Assembly: GCA_963755085.1 (NCBI GenBank)
Contig: CAVWIN010000004.1
Coordinates: forward strand, 1-64,000
Direction: 5' to 3'
From: JACVRM01 sp963755085
GTDB lineage: Bacteria > Actinomycetota > Thermoleophilia > Gaiellales > Gaiellaceae
Length of the DNA: 64,000 nucleotides
Shown here: in pieces, positions 23,955-32,458 of the stretch
Numbering within the stretch: the first letter of the stretch is position 1
Layout: every line of letters begins with the position of its first letter
Translations under genes and position numbers: made by a program
Notes under the pieces: model-generated
Seen by the model: only the letters and a program-made list of their open reading frames with translations
Databases searched by the model: none
What the model was told of the DNA's origin: nothing

Positions 23955-25703
23955 ATGAGGAAGCTGCTAGCGCTTCTGATTGCGGCCGCACTCGCGTTGA
24001 GCGTCGCCGTGATCGCAGGAGCCGCACCCGGCTCTGACTCGCTCGTGACGGTCGGCAGCACGCCGAGTCCGTTCTCGCAGAACAAGCAGAACGAGCCGGC
24101 GATCGCGATCGATGCGAACCACCCGAACGTCGTGGTCGCGGGCGCGAACGACAACATCGACCTGGAAGACTGCAATGCTGGCGCCGACAACACCTGCCCG
24201 TTCACACCGGGCGTGGGCGGCTCGGGCGTCTACTTCTCGTTCGACTCTGGCAACCACTGGACGCAGCCGACCTACACCGGCTGGAGCGCGCGGAACTGCC
24301 ATGGCGTCATCGGATTGGACCTCGGCTGCTCGCCGATCTCCGGCGGGCCGATCGGGACGATCCCGTGGTACTTCGAGAACGGCCTCGTCTCCGACGGCGA
24401 CCCGGCGGTGGCGTTCGGGCCGAGGCCGGACGCGAGCGGCCACTTCTCATGGTCGAACGGCTCGCGGCTGTACTACGCGAACCTGACGTCGAACTTCGGC
24501 GCCACCCGTGACGAGGCCGTCTTCAAGGGCTTCGAGGCGATCGCCGTGTCGCGGACGGACAACGTCCAGGTCGCGGCCGCGAACGGCAAGAACGCCTGGA
24601 TGCCGCCGGTGATCGTGTCGAAGCAGGTATCGCAGACGATCTTCTCCGACAAGGAGCAGATCTGGGCCGACAACGCAGCGTCGAGTCCGTTCTTCGGCAC
24701 CGTCTATGTCTGCTGGGCGTCCTTCGTTGGCCAGGAGAAGAGCCCGAACGCGGCGCCGGCGCCGCTTTTTGTCGGCGTCTCACACGACGGCGGGGAGACC
24801 TGGACCCAGCAGCAGGTCACGCCGGCAGCGAACAACGGTCAGCGGAACCCGACCGACGGGTGCACCGTCCGGACCGACAGCCACGGGACCGCGTTCGTGT
24901 TCGGCGTGGGCACGGTCTCGTCGCTGGGCCATGATGCCTTCGAGCTGATGTCAACGTCGACCGACGGCGGCAAGAGCTGGTCGAAAGGCACCCCGGTCGC
25001 CGGCCCGGTGATGCAGCCGGGAACGTTCGACCCCGTGCTCGGCCGGCCGGTGATCGACGGCGTCGCCGGCGCGCGGAGCGACCTCGCCCCGGCCCCGAGC
25101 GTTGACATCGCAAACGGCGCGCCGACGGGTGCGGACGCCACGAACCGGATCGTGATGACGTACGTCAGCGGCGCGCTCGCCCAGCCGCACGTCTACTTCA
25201 CCGAGTCGACGAACGGCGGCGGGTTCTGGTCGGTGCCGCGGGCGATTGAGGGGACGACCGATCGCGGCATCTACACCGCCCCGGCGGTCGCCCCGAACGG
25301 GGCCGATGTCTACGTTGTCTACAACGCGTTCACGACGCCGTTCCAGCCGACGACGGCGACGCCGAGGTCGCTCGTCGGCGTCGTCCTCCACGCGATGGCA
25401 GGGTCGACCGGCCCGACCGGTGCGTTCACGCAGATCCACCGCGGCGTGCCAGGCGATCCGCGCGGCTCGTCGCAGAACAACCTCGTGGGCGAGTTCCTCG
25501 GCGACTACGTCTACGCGGCGGCGACGAGGACGTATGGGGCGGCCGTATGGAACGACACGCGGAATGCGGCCGATTGCCCTGCGGTGGACGCCTACCGCCA
25601 GGCGCTCGAGAACGGTCAGTCCGCGACCGCGCCCGCGATCCAACAGCAGTGCCCGGCGACGTTCGGCAACTCTGACATCCGGGCGTTCACGACGGCGCCG
25701 TAG
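23955..25703 (+). CDS. Secreted sialidase-like beta-propeller protein, paralogue of the one at 12.7 kb
   Basis: A 582-residue exported protein with a signal peptide (LLALLIAAALALSVAVIAGA) and several Asp-box-like repeats: SHDGGETW, STDGGKSW, STNGGGFW and the related SFDSGNHW. It shares the closing NLVGEFLGDYVYAAATRTYG region with the 12.7-kb protein, which has GGYFLGDYEGM there. Probably an extracellular binding or hydrolytic propeller; the activity is unknown. It starts at ATG after AAAAGGGGG. As with its paralogue, the nearest upstream feature is a tRNA-half repeat (R5). Confidence 0.85.
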   Translation: MRKLLALLIAAALALSVAVIAGAAPGSDSLVTVGSTPSPFSQNKQNEPAIAIDANHPNVVVAGANDNIDLEDCNAGADNTCPFTPGVGGSGVYFSFDSGNHWTQPTYTGWSARNCHGVIGLDLGCSPISGGPIGTIPWYFENGLVSDGDPAVAFGPRPDASGHFSWSNGSRLYYANLTSNFGATRDEAVFKGFEAIAVSRTDNVQVAAANGKNAWMPPVIVSKQVSQTIFSDKEQIWADNAASSPFFGTVYVCWASFVGQEKSPNAAPAPLFVGVSHDGGETWTQQQVTPAANNGQRNPTDGCTVRTDSHGTAFVFGVGTVSSLGHDAFELMSTSTDGGKSWSKGTPVAGPVMQPGTFDPVLGRPVIDGVAGARSDLAPAPSVDIANGAPTGADATNRIVMTYVSGALAQPHVYFTESTNGGGFWSVPRAIEGTTDRGIYTAPAVAPNGADVYVVYNAFTTPFQPTTATPRSLVGVVLHAMAGSTGPTGAFTQIHRGVPGDPRGSSQNNLVGEFLGDYVYAAATRTYGAAVWNDTRNAADCPAVDAYRQALENGQSATAPAIQQQCPATFGNSDIRAFTTAP

Positions 25704-25769
25704 ATCATTCGCATCAAGGGGGGAGCCTCCGGCATCCGCTCGAACAGGACACCCACCTCCCACCCTTTT

Positions 25770-25800
25770 CGAGACGGCCGCTCGACGAGCGGCCGTCTCG
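25770..25800 (+). terminator. Rho-independent terminator after the propeller gene
   Basis: A near-perfect 15-bp hairpin (CGAGACGGCCGCTCG / CGAGCGGCCGTCTCG) followed by TCTTCT, 67 bp beyond the stop codon. Confidence 0.8.
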
Positions 25801-26122
25801 TCTTCTGCAACCTCGAACGCGTCGTCTCCGGTCTCGACGCCTGTGTTCAGTGCGATGACTGGGCCAGCGCGGCGGATCGCCGCCAGCTCCGGCTCGCGTG
25901 CGTGATGAACCTGAAAGCGCCATAAGCGGCTTCATACCCACCGAATACTTGCGCTGCGGTCTGTTCATTTCCTGACCCTCGAGCGCACCGATGTTTCGTT
26001 GGGCTGACGTCCTCGCAGAGTCACCCTTCGTGGCAGGGCGAATCGATTGCGCAGCGGCTCGGGCGAAAGGGACGCTTCGGGCGGCAACGACACTCAGGCA
26101 GAACCAAAAAGGGGGAATACGC
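25801..26122. other. Gap without a recognisable gene
   Basis: I see no credible open frame, RNA or repeat. The last 20 bases before the hydrolase remnant include AAAAAGGGGGAATAC, a ribosome binding site like that of the upstream propeller gene. Confidence 0.4.
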
Positions 26123-26876
26123 GTGGCAACTTCGACCTCGATCACCCGACGCCCGCGCTCAGCGCGTCGAGGCACGACGGTGGTGGCCGCTGACGGCGGC
26201 CGTTGTAACTTTCGAGTCCCAGGGGGAGACGATCGTGGGGCGCCTCTTCCCGGCGGCTTTCGGAACGGGCGCGGCGCCGGCGGGGAAGATCTCGGCGCAG
26301 CGCTTCACTACCTCGCGGGCGAGCCTGGCGTCGATTCGGACCGACTTGCGGTGCTCGGCATCTGCATGGGCGCGTCCCACGTCCTCCCGGTGGCCGCGAC
26401 CGATTCGCTCGTCAAGGCGGTGGCGACCGTCGCCGGCCACGGCTCGCTCGCGGTCACGCAGCGCTCGCGAAGTACGAGAGCACTGGCGAGACCGAGTATG
26501 TCCCGGCCGTCGACTTCGGCCGCGGCGACGTGGGCATGCCCGGCGAGCTGGTGTGGAGCTGGTACGCGCTCTGGGCAGACAGGGGGCTCTGGGAGAACCG
26601 CTACGCAGTGATGAGCGACGACGCACTCTTCTCCTTTGACTCACTCAGTGCGGCTGCGCGCCTGACGACACCGCTGCTGATGGTGCACAGCGATCAGTGC
26701 GCAATACCGGAGCCGCGCGTCGGCACTTCGCGGTCGCGCCCACACCGTACAAACGCTTGCTCTGGGACAGGGACACCCGGCACCTCCAGTACTACGACGA
26801 CCCCTCGGTCATCGAGCGAACCGCGTGGGAGATCGTCGATTGGTTCGCTCGCCACCTTGGCCCTGGCAACGCATGA
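26123..26876 (+). pseudogene. Alpha/beta hydrolase (dienelactone-hydrolase-like), multiply frameshifted
   Basis: Fragments in three frames join to a hydrolase of about 250 residues: TFESQGETIVGRLFP, then GAALHYLAGEPGVDSDRLAV with the nucleophile elbow GICMGAS, then DVGMPGELVWSWYALWAD and LTTPLLMVHSDQCAIPE, and finally the C-terminus HFAVAPTPYKRLLWD to WEIVDWFARHLGPGNA. At least three frameshifts separate them, and the nucleophile position is Cys (G-I-C-M-G). The first frame opens with GTG after a good ribosome binding site. No functional product is expected. Confidence 0.7.
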
Positions 26877-26927
26877 CTAGACCGGCAATGCTCTAGCCCT
26901 ACAGCACACTGGAGGATCTGAAACTCG

Positions 26928-27248
26928 ATCTAAAGCCCGCTGGCAGGGCTTTGCAGAGCCCTCTTCCGGACTCGAACCAGAGACGCCTCCTTACCCGTGG
27001 AGGTGGTCTCACCGCGAGCGTTCGACATCGACCTGCGGCTGCAAGCGTTTTGCAAGCATCGGGCATCCGCAGCGATGTCACCGTGTTCCGCCTAAATGCA
27101 GGCCCCTGCGCGAAACCGGCTCGGCGTCGGCGTTTAGGCGGCATACGGCGGAACGCGTGTACACGATCGAGGCGGCTCATAACCCGGAGGTCGCAGGTTC
27201 AAATCCTGCCCCCGCTACTCGGAAAGGCCCTGGAAACAGGGCCTTTTC
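26928..27248 (+). repeat. tRNA-half repeat, copy R6 (complete, mirror arrangement)
   Basis: The most complete copy. Left to right: a leftward terminator (minus strand AAAGCCCTGCCAGCGGGCTTT); on the minus strand a tRNA-Thr 3' half with anticodon stem CCTCC/GGAGG (loop enlarged to 8 nt), T-arm TCTGGTTCGAGTCCGGA and acceptor AGAGGGC; the core from 27039 with GTTCCGCCTAAATGCA (27086) and the partner GTTTAGGCGGCATACGGCGG; tRNA-Met half CTCATAA to CGCTAC (27176-27218); a rightward terminator GGCCCTGGAAACAGGGCC plus T4. Confidence 0.88.
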
Positions 27249-27411
27249 TCGTGGAAGCTGCCGCTGCGATTGTTGTCTAAGAGTTCCCTCATTGTGATGC
27301 CCCTTTTCGAAGGCAACATGAGCCGAGCCCGTCGAGAGACGCGGTCCTGCGTACGGCGGGCTGCGTCCGCTCCGTCATCGAGCGTTCATCCGCCGCGAGC
27401 ACAATGGCTGC

Positions 27412-27510
27412 GTGCAGGTGTTCGTGGTCGAGGACGAGGAGAAGCTGGCCGATCTGCTCTCACACCGAGCGGCTAACCCGATCGGGAGCGGGCGTGGGGA
27501 ACGTCGATGA
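27412..27510 (+). pseudogene. Fragment of a response-regulator receiver domain
   Basis: Beginning at GTG the frame reads VQVFVVEDEEKLADLLS, the first strand, acidic pocket (E-D-E-E) and helix 1 of an OmpR-type receiver. Homology then stops, and the frame runs out in the 3' end of the convergent CHAP gene. Everything after residue 17 has been lost, probably when the neighbouring sequence was inserted. Confidence 0.6.
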
Positions 27511-28036
27511 AGACGACGCCCCGCCGTATCGGCACATCGTGCCGCTGGTCGAACAGGAACGGCTCGAAGCGGGACGCCGGTGCGAAGTTGTACTCGCTGA
27601 CGTCGAAACCTCCGTCCGGATCGACTGCGGTCACATAGCCGACGTGACCGAACGGAGGAGACAGCTTCGCCCAGACTGCGACCGCCCCGACCCGCGGCAA
27701 GCGGCTGACGCGCAGCCTCGCCAACCGGGCGACGTGCGGCCAGTCCCGGGCGTCCATCGCACCGGCAATGAACCAGTCGATCCGCTGCCCGTTTGCCTGC
27801 AGCGCCCAGGCGACGTACGAGGTGCAGTTGCACATGTTCATCCGCCAGCGATCGACTCGCTCGGCCACACCGGCGGCCGGACAGCGCCCGGCATACGGAT
27901 AGCCGTGGATACGCAGATGGCGGGTAGCCGACGTGGCTGAGAATCGTGAGGTCGGAGCCGCCCCTGCAAGCGCGGCCAGCACGGCAACCGCGGCGACCGC
28001 GAGCCAGCGTCCGCACCTCTCCGCTGCGACCTGCAC
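27473..28036 (-). CDS. Secreted CHAP-domain amidase/peptidoglycan hydrolase
   Basis: A 187-residue exported protein. The signal peptide is at about 1-28 (WLAVAAVAVLAALAGAAPTS), and the CHAP domain has the catalytic Cys in MCNCTSYVAWAL, the His in FGHVGYVTAV and a polar third residue in FDVSEYNF. CHAP enzymes cleave peptidoglycan cross-bridges or glutathionylspermidine; with an export signal, wall turnover is likely. It lies between R6 and R7, divergent from the Kelch-type gene. Confidence 0.82.
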   Translation of the reverse strand: MQVAAERCGRWLAVAAVAVLAALAGAAPTSRFSATSATRHLRIHGYPYAGRCPAAGVAERVDRWRMNMCNCTSYVAWALQANGQRIDWFIAGAMDARDWPHVARLARLRVSRLPRVGAVAVWAKLSPPFGHVGYVTAVDPDGGFDVSEYNFAPASRFEPFLFDQRHDVPIRRGVVFIDVPHARSRSG

Positions 28037-28066
28037 CGCGCGCCAAATTATCGCCGCTTTGCTTCT

Positions 28067-30109
28067 GTGCGAGGGCGGGGCGGATTGAGCGTGCCCGCCT
28101 CAGCGGCCGCGCGCCGGCGGCGGCGGCGGCTGCGGAGGACTCGGCGGCGCTTCCCCCTACGGTTCGCGTTCCTCCTGCTGCTGATCGCGGTATTCGCCTT
28201 CGGCGCGCTCGCCCGGCGCGGCCACACGCAGCCGCCCCCCTCGTCACGCTCAAAGACATCGGGTGCCGTCGCTCCCCCGGCCCTCGGCGTTTCCGCCGGC
28301 CCGATCCCCGGCTACTTGCTGATCGCCGACCGCGGCAACGACCGCATTCTGCTCGTCGACAACCGCAAGCGGATCCTCTGGCACTACCCGGGGCCGGCCG
28401 GCCCCGCGTATCCGTTTGCGTTCGACGACGACGCCTTCTTCGGGCCAGGCTTCAAAACGATCATCAGCAATCAGGAGGATCAGCACACGATCCAGACCCT
28501 CAGCTTCCCGAGCGGGCGGCTGCGCTGGCGCTACGGGCACGCAAACGTGCGCGGCAGCACGCCCGGCTACCTCAACACCCCCGACGATTCCTACGAACTA
28601 CCGAGCGGGCTCGTCTCGGTCGCCGATGCCTACAACTGCCGCGTCCTGTTCATCAACCACGCGCATCGGGTCGTGCGCGAGCTCGGCCAGACCGGCGTCT
28701 GCGCCCACGACCCGCCGCGGACGCTTGGCTCGGTCAACGGCGCCACCCCGCTGCCCGGAGGGGGCACACTCGTAAGCGAGATCACCGGCTCCTGGATCGA
28801 CGCCTTCTCCCCCAGTGGACGCCTGCTCTGGGACTTCCAGGCGCCGGTCGTCTACCCCTCCGACCCCCAGTGGCTGGGCCGCGGCCGCATCCTGCTGGCC
28901 GACTACCCCGTCCCGGCGCCTTGCCGAGCACGCGGCGAGTGCCTGGCACTCGCACTCGGCCCCGCGCCTGGCGCATCTCGACCACCCCTCGCTCGCGATG
29001 CGAATCCGCCCCGGCCTGATTGCGGTCAACGACGACTACCGCGACCGCGTCGTCTTGATCGACATCCACAGACGCCGGATCGTCTGGCAGTACGGACACA
29101 CCGACACCAAGGGCAGCAGGGCGGGTTACCTTCAACACCCCGGACGGAACACGCGGCCGATCCTGCCGACCCGTTCGGCGCTCGCCCGTCCGGCGCTGCG
29201 CGCCCTCCTGCGACAAGCCGCGACGCACCCGCAGCCGGCGCGCACGACGGCGGCCGCACCCCTCCCGATCCACATGCTCGCTTCCGGCTTCCCGCGCCCG
29301 TCGAGCGGACGGTCGCCGTCGCCTGGCTAAGCAGGATCCTGATCGCCGGCGGCCTCGACTCGGGCGGCCAATCAGCCGCCGGGGTGTTCGCACTCGACCC
29401 GGTAACCGGCACGTTGCACAGCCTCGGCGCGGTGCCACAACCGGTCCATGACGCGGCCGGCGCCCTGATCGGCCACCGTCTCTACGTCTTCGGCGGCGGC
29501 GCCGCCACCAGCAGCGACGCTGTCCAGGCCTTCGACGTGAGCACCCGGCACAGCACGATCGCCGGCCGCCTGCCGCGAGCGCTTTCCGACCTCGCTGCTG
29601 CGCAACTCAATGGTGTCACGTACCTCGTCGGCGGCTTCGACGGGCACACGCCTCGGCCGGAGATCCTGGCCACCCGGGACGGCCGCCACTTCACGCTCGC
29701 CGGCAGGCTCCCCATCGGGCTCCGGTACCCGGCCGTCACGACCGCCGGCGGCAGAGTCCTGATCGCCGGGGGCCAGACCGCGACCGGCCTTTCCGCCGCC
29801 GTCTACGCGTTCGACCCAGTATCTGGGCACGTGGCGTTGCTCGCCCGGCTGGGCGCGCCGCTCGCGCACGCCGTCGCCGTCGCCCGCCGGAACACCCTCT
29901 ACGTCCTTGGGGGCACCGACGCCGCGGGCACAGTCATGGGCGCGATCAGTGCCGTCGACCTCGCTACGCACGCGGTTGCGCCGCTCACCCGCGTGATTGC
30001 TCCACGCGCGGACGCCGCGAGCGCGGAACTCGGCGCGACGACGTTCCTGATCGGAGGCCGAAGCACGCACACACTAGTGACGACGCTCGAGATCGGCGGC
30101 GCGGGATGA
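28067..30109 (+). pseudogene. Membrane-anchored propeller/Kelch protein with a frameshifted middle
   Basis: The outer parts share one frame: an Arg-rich N-terminus, a membrane anchor (FAFLLLLIAVFAFGALA) and an NHL/YVTN-like propeller up to GRGRILLADYPVP, and a C-terminal Kelch-type propeller (LIAGGLDSGG, LYVFGGGAA, TYLVGGFDG, LYVLGGTDAAG, FLIGGRST). Between about 28915 and 29290 the natural sequence (AVNDDYRDRVVLIDIHRRRI) is in another frame, so two compensating shifts scramble about 120 residues although no stop arises. If the shifts are real, the protein is a 680-residue two-propeller protein with a nonsense linker. Confidence 0.7.
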
Positions 30110-30145
30110 CGCGGGCTGCGCTTCAAGCTCGGACTGCTAGCACGA

Positions 30146-30469
30146 TTGTCGGCGGGCTGCGCCCACTCGCGGGCACTCGAGGGATCGCCTGAATCGATTG
30201 ACGCGGGCGTCGAGAAGACGCGCAGCGACACGCTGCCGAAGGTTCGGGCGATCAGCGGGAACGTCGGCGCGATCGGCCTCACCGACCGCGACAACGGCCG
30301 CGTGTCGGTGATCACCCTCTGGGACAGCGGGGACTCCATGCGCGCGAGCGCGCAGGTGGCCGATCGGTTGCGACAGCGGACGGCGGACATGACCGACCAG
30401 AAGAGGATCGCGAACGTCGCGCAGTACGACGTAGCGGTGGCGCAGACGATGGCGAGTGCGCGAGCCTGA
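30146..30469 (+). CDS. Dimeric alpha/beta-barrel (ABM-like) protein with a damaged N-terminus
   Basis: From SPESIDAGVEKTRSDTLPKV to VAQYDVAVAQ this matches small antibiotic-monooxygenase-like ferredoxin-fold proteins of about 95 residues. The first strand, which should read like M-x-A-R-x-x-x-x-E-G, is replaced by unrelated sequence, and the only start in frame is a TTG. Probably a truncated or newly joined gene rather than a working enzyme. A strong terminator follows 10 bp after the stop. Confidence 0.55.
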   Translation: MSAGCAHSRALEGSPESIDAGVEKTRSDTLPKVRAISGNVGAIGLTDRDNGRVSVITLWDSGDSMRASAQVADRLRQRTADMTDQKRIANVAQYDVAVAQTMASARA

Positions 30470-30479
30470 GCTTTATTGA

Positions 30480-30512
30480 GGGCCTGACCGGTGTCCGGTC
30501 AGGCCCTTCTTT
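30480..30512 (+). terminator. Rho-independent terminator
   Basis: GGGCCTGACCGG and CCGGTCAGGCCC form a 12-bp stem followed by TTCTTT, just before repeat R7. Confidence 0.85.
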
Positions 30513-30530
30513 CACCGCGAACTCCTCGCA

Positions 30531-30816
30531 GCAGAGCCCTCTGACGGACTCGAACCGTCGACCCCTGGAAGTGGTCATGCAGCGAGCGTTCGAATCGACC
30601 TGCGACTGCAGGCGTTCTGCAAGCATCGGCCTTCCGCAGCGATGTCACCGTGTTCCGCCTAGATGCACGGCTGCGGCCGAAAACTGGCTCGCAGCCGGCG
30701 TTTAGGCGGAATACGGCGGAACGCGTGTACCTATTCGCGGTGGCTCATCACCCGGAGGTCGCAGGTTCAAATCCTGCCCCCGCTACTGCGAAAGGCGCCG
30801 GAAACGGCGCCTTTCG
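30531..30816 (+). repeat. tRNA-half repeat, copy R7 (with both tRNA fragments)
   Basis: Left, minus strand: tRNA-Thr 3' half with a perfect T-arm GACGGTTCGAGTCCGTC and acceptor AGAGGGC identical to R6, but about nine bases of its anticodon arm are deleted. Core from 30605 with GTGTTCCGCCTAGATGCACG, CCGAAAACTGGCTCGCAGCC and GCGTTTAGGCGGAATACGGC. tRNA-Met half CTCATCA (30744) to CGCTAC (30786); terminator GGCGCCGGAAACGGCGCC plus CTTTCG. Confidence 0.87.
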
Positions 30817-30845
30817 CTTTGCTTGCGCTGGTCCGCTTGACTGCC

Positions 30846-31358
30846 TCAGCGCTCGGGCGGTGGACCGGGCGGCCCGAGGATGTCGTACGCCCACTTGTCC
30901 GCGAGGGGCATCAGGACGCCCATGTCCGGCGGACCCTCGGGCGGCGGCGGGAGAACGTGCTCGGGTGCCGGCTCGGCAATGTCTCTGAGGAGTCCCTCGA
31001 ACTTCGCGCCGCACCCTACGAACATCTTGCCCCCGTTGGGGCCCCCGAAGAAGGTGTGGGGCACGCCCATAGGGCCGAAAGCAAACCCACCGGCTCCCAG
31101 GGTCAGGTGCGCGTCGCCGACGTAGAGCTCAAACTCGCCCTCGCGAACGTAGAACCACTCGTCCTCGTCGCGGTGGCTGTGCCAGGGCGAGCCCACGCCC
31201 GGCGGCGCCTCGACATCGAGCAGGCAGTACTGCCCACCCGTGTCCTCGGCGCTGGTCTTGATCGTCACTAGGGCGCCGAACAGCCAGAAGTCCTCGCCTT
31301 CCTCCTCGCGCAACCCGTACCCGAGCTTCGCCCGCTCGCTGGATGTGGTGGTGGACAT
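30846..31358 (-). CDS. Cupin-domain (quercetin-dioxygenase-like) protein
   Basis: A 170-residue single cupin. Motif 1 is SPWHSHRDEDEWFYVREGEF with the metal ligands His, His and Glu; motif 2 is GGFAFGPMGVPHTFFG with the last His. Such proteins bind Fe, Ni or Mn and act as dioxygenases or isomerases, or only bind ligands. The N-terminus MSTTTSSERAK follows GAAGGAGGGCTCC; a longer start ten codons upstream lacks support. The Pro-rich C-terminus is unusual. It lies right after repeat R7. Confidence 0.82.
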   Translation of the reverse strand: MSTTTSSERAKLGYGLREEEGEDFWLFGALVTIKTSAEDTGGQYCLLDVEAPPGVGSPWHSHRDEDEWFYVREGEFELYVGDAHLTLGAGGFAFGPMGVPHTFFGGPNGGKMFVGCGAKFEGLLRDIAEPAPEHVLPPPPEGPPDMGVLMPLADKWAYDILGPPGPPPER

Positions 31359-31439
31359 GGAGCCCTCCTTCGTGGCCGGCGCGAGCACCTTGTCACCTTC
31401 GTCGTCGCCCGGTCAATGCGCTCGCAGCGGGCCCGGGGC

Positions 31440-31890
31440 CTAGCGCCAGTCGACCGAGACGGCCTCCATCGGCTCTTCGAAGCCTCGGACAAGCGGAACG
31501 TCACGTCGATCCGTCGGCGTCTCCCGGCTGACAAAAACCTCGCCCGCAGTTGCGGCTGCACCGATTCGGGCGGCGACGCACGCTCTGTCCGCCGTAGTCG
31601 GTGAAGCTCGCGCCCGTCTTGAACGCGCTTCCCGCGTGAGCGCCGATCCTGACATCCGGCGCGAACAACAGGCCCCACGGTCGCGTCGAGGATAGCCGCG
31701 AAGACGCTCGGCGAGTCGAAGCGCGGGCAGCAGTACCAGTCGATCGTCCCGTCGGTGCCGACGAGCGCGACAGTGTGCAGTCGCCGATCAGGGCGTGCTC
31801 GGCGATCGGCAGGTAGCGCGCCCGCGGTGCGCGCCACGCTCCACCGGACACGACCCGCCCTACCGGATCAGCACGGACGTCCAGAGCCAT
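31440..31890 (-). pseudogene. N-terminal remnant of a GH15-like (glucoamylase/trehalase) protein
   Basis: RYLPIAEHALIGD is followed, one frame over, by HTVALVGTDGTIDWYCCPRF and DSPSVFAAILD, the conserved opening of GH15-type trehalases. A third frame (RDVPLVRGFEEPMEAVSVDW) ends the match. The C-terminal catalytic (alpha/alpha)6 barrel is absent. The IS630 element inserted 15 bp upstream of its start. Confidence 0.65.
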
Positions 31891-31984
31891 CAGCGAGCGT
31901 CCCTAGTGACCTGAGTCGTTAGTCGGCAGGGACCCGGTGTCCTTTCTCGAACGTCGTCCCTATCGACGACGATTGGGGGCGGTC

Positions 31985-32457
31985 ATGGCGGAGCGTGCAG
32001 AGGTTGTGCTGAGCGGCGAGGAGCGGGAAACGCTGGAGCGGTGGGCTCGGCGTCCGAAGAGTTCGCAGGCGTTGGCGTTTCGTTGCCGGGTTGTGTTGGC
32101 CGCGGCGGAGGGGCGGTCGAGCAAGGAGATCGCGGCCGATTTGGGCTGTAACGCCAACACGGTCGGCCGGTGGCGCGGCCGTTTCGCTCGGCGCGGCTTT
32201 GACGGGCTGCATGACGAGCCGCGGCCGGGCAAGCCGCGCTCGATCAGCGACGAGGACGTGGAGCGCGTGATCGTGAAGACGCTTGAGGAGCAGCCGGCAG
32301 ACGCGACGCATTGGTCGACGCGGTCGATGGCGGCCGCGACCGGGATGAGCCAGAGCGCGGTCAGCCGCATCTGGCGGGCGTTTGCGCTCAAGCCTCATCA
32401 GGTCGAGACGTTCAAGCTCTCGCCGGATCCGCAGTTCATCGACAAGGTGCGCGACAT
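31985..32457 (+). pseudogene. IS630 transposase, 5' part
   Basis: Encodes the helix-turn-helix half: KEIAADLGCNANTVGRWRGR and the second DNA-binding module TGMSQSAVSRIWRAF, running to PDPQFIDKVRDM. At that point the IS256 begins. About 15 residues (normally IVGLYLNPPE-like up to the first catalytic Asp region) are missing between this part and the 3' part. Confidence 0.88.
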
Positions 32458-32458
32458 G

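Noticed and set aside
26101..26135. GGGAATA at 26115 as a fifth ECF promoter
   Set aside because: No GTCT box follows at 16-17 bp; the sequence is part of a ribosome binding region.
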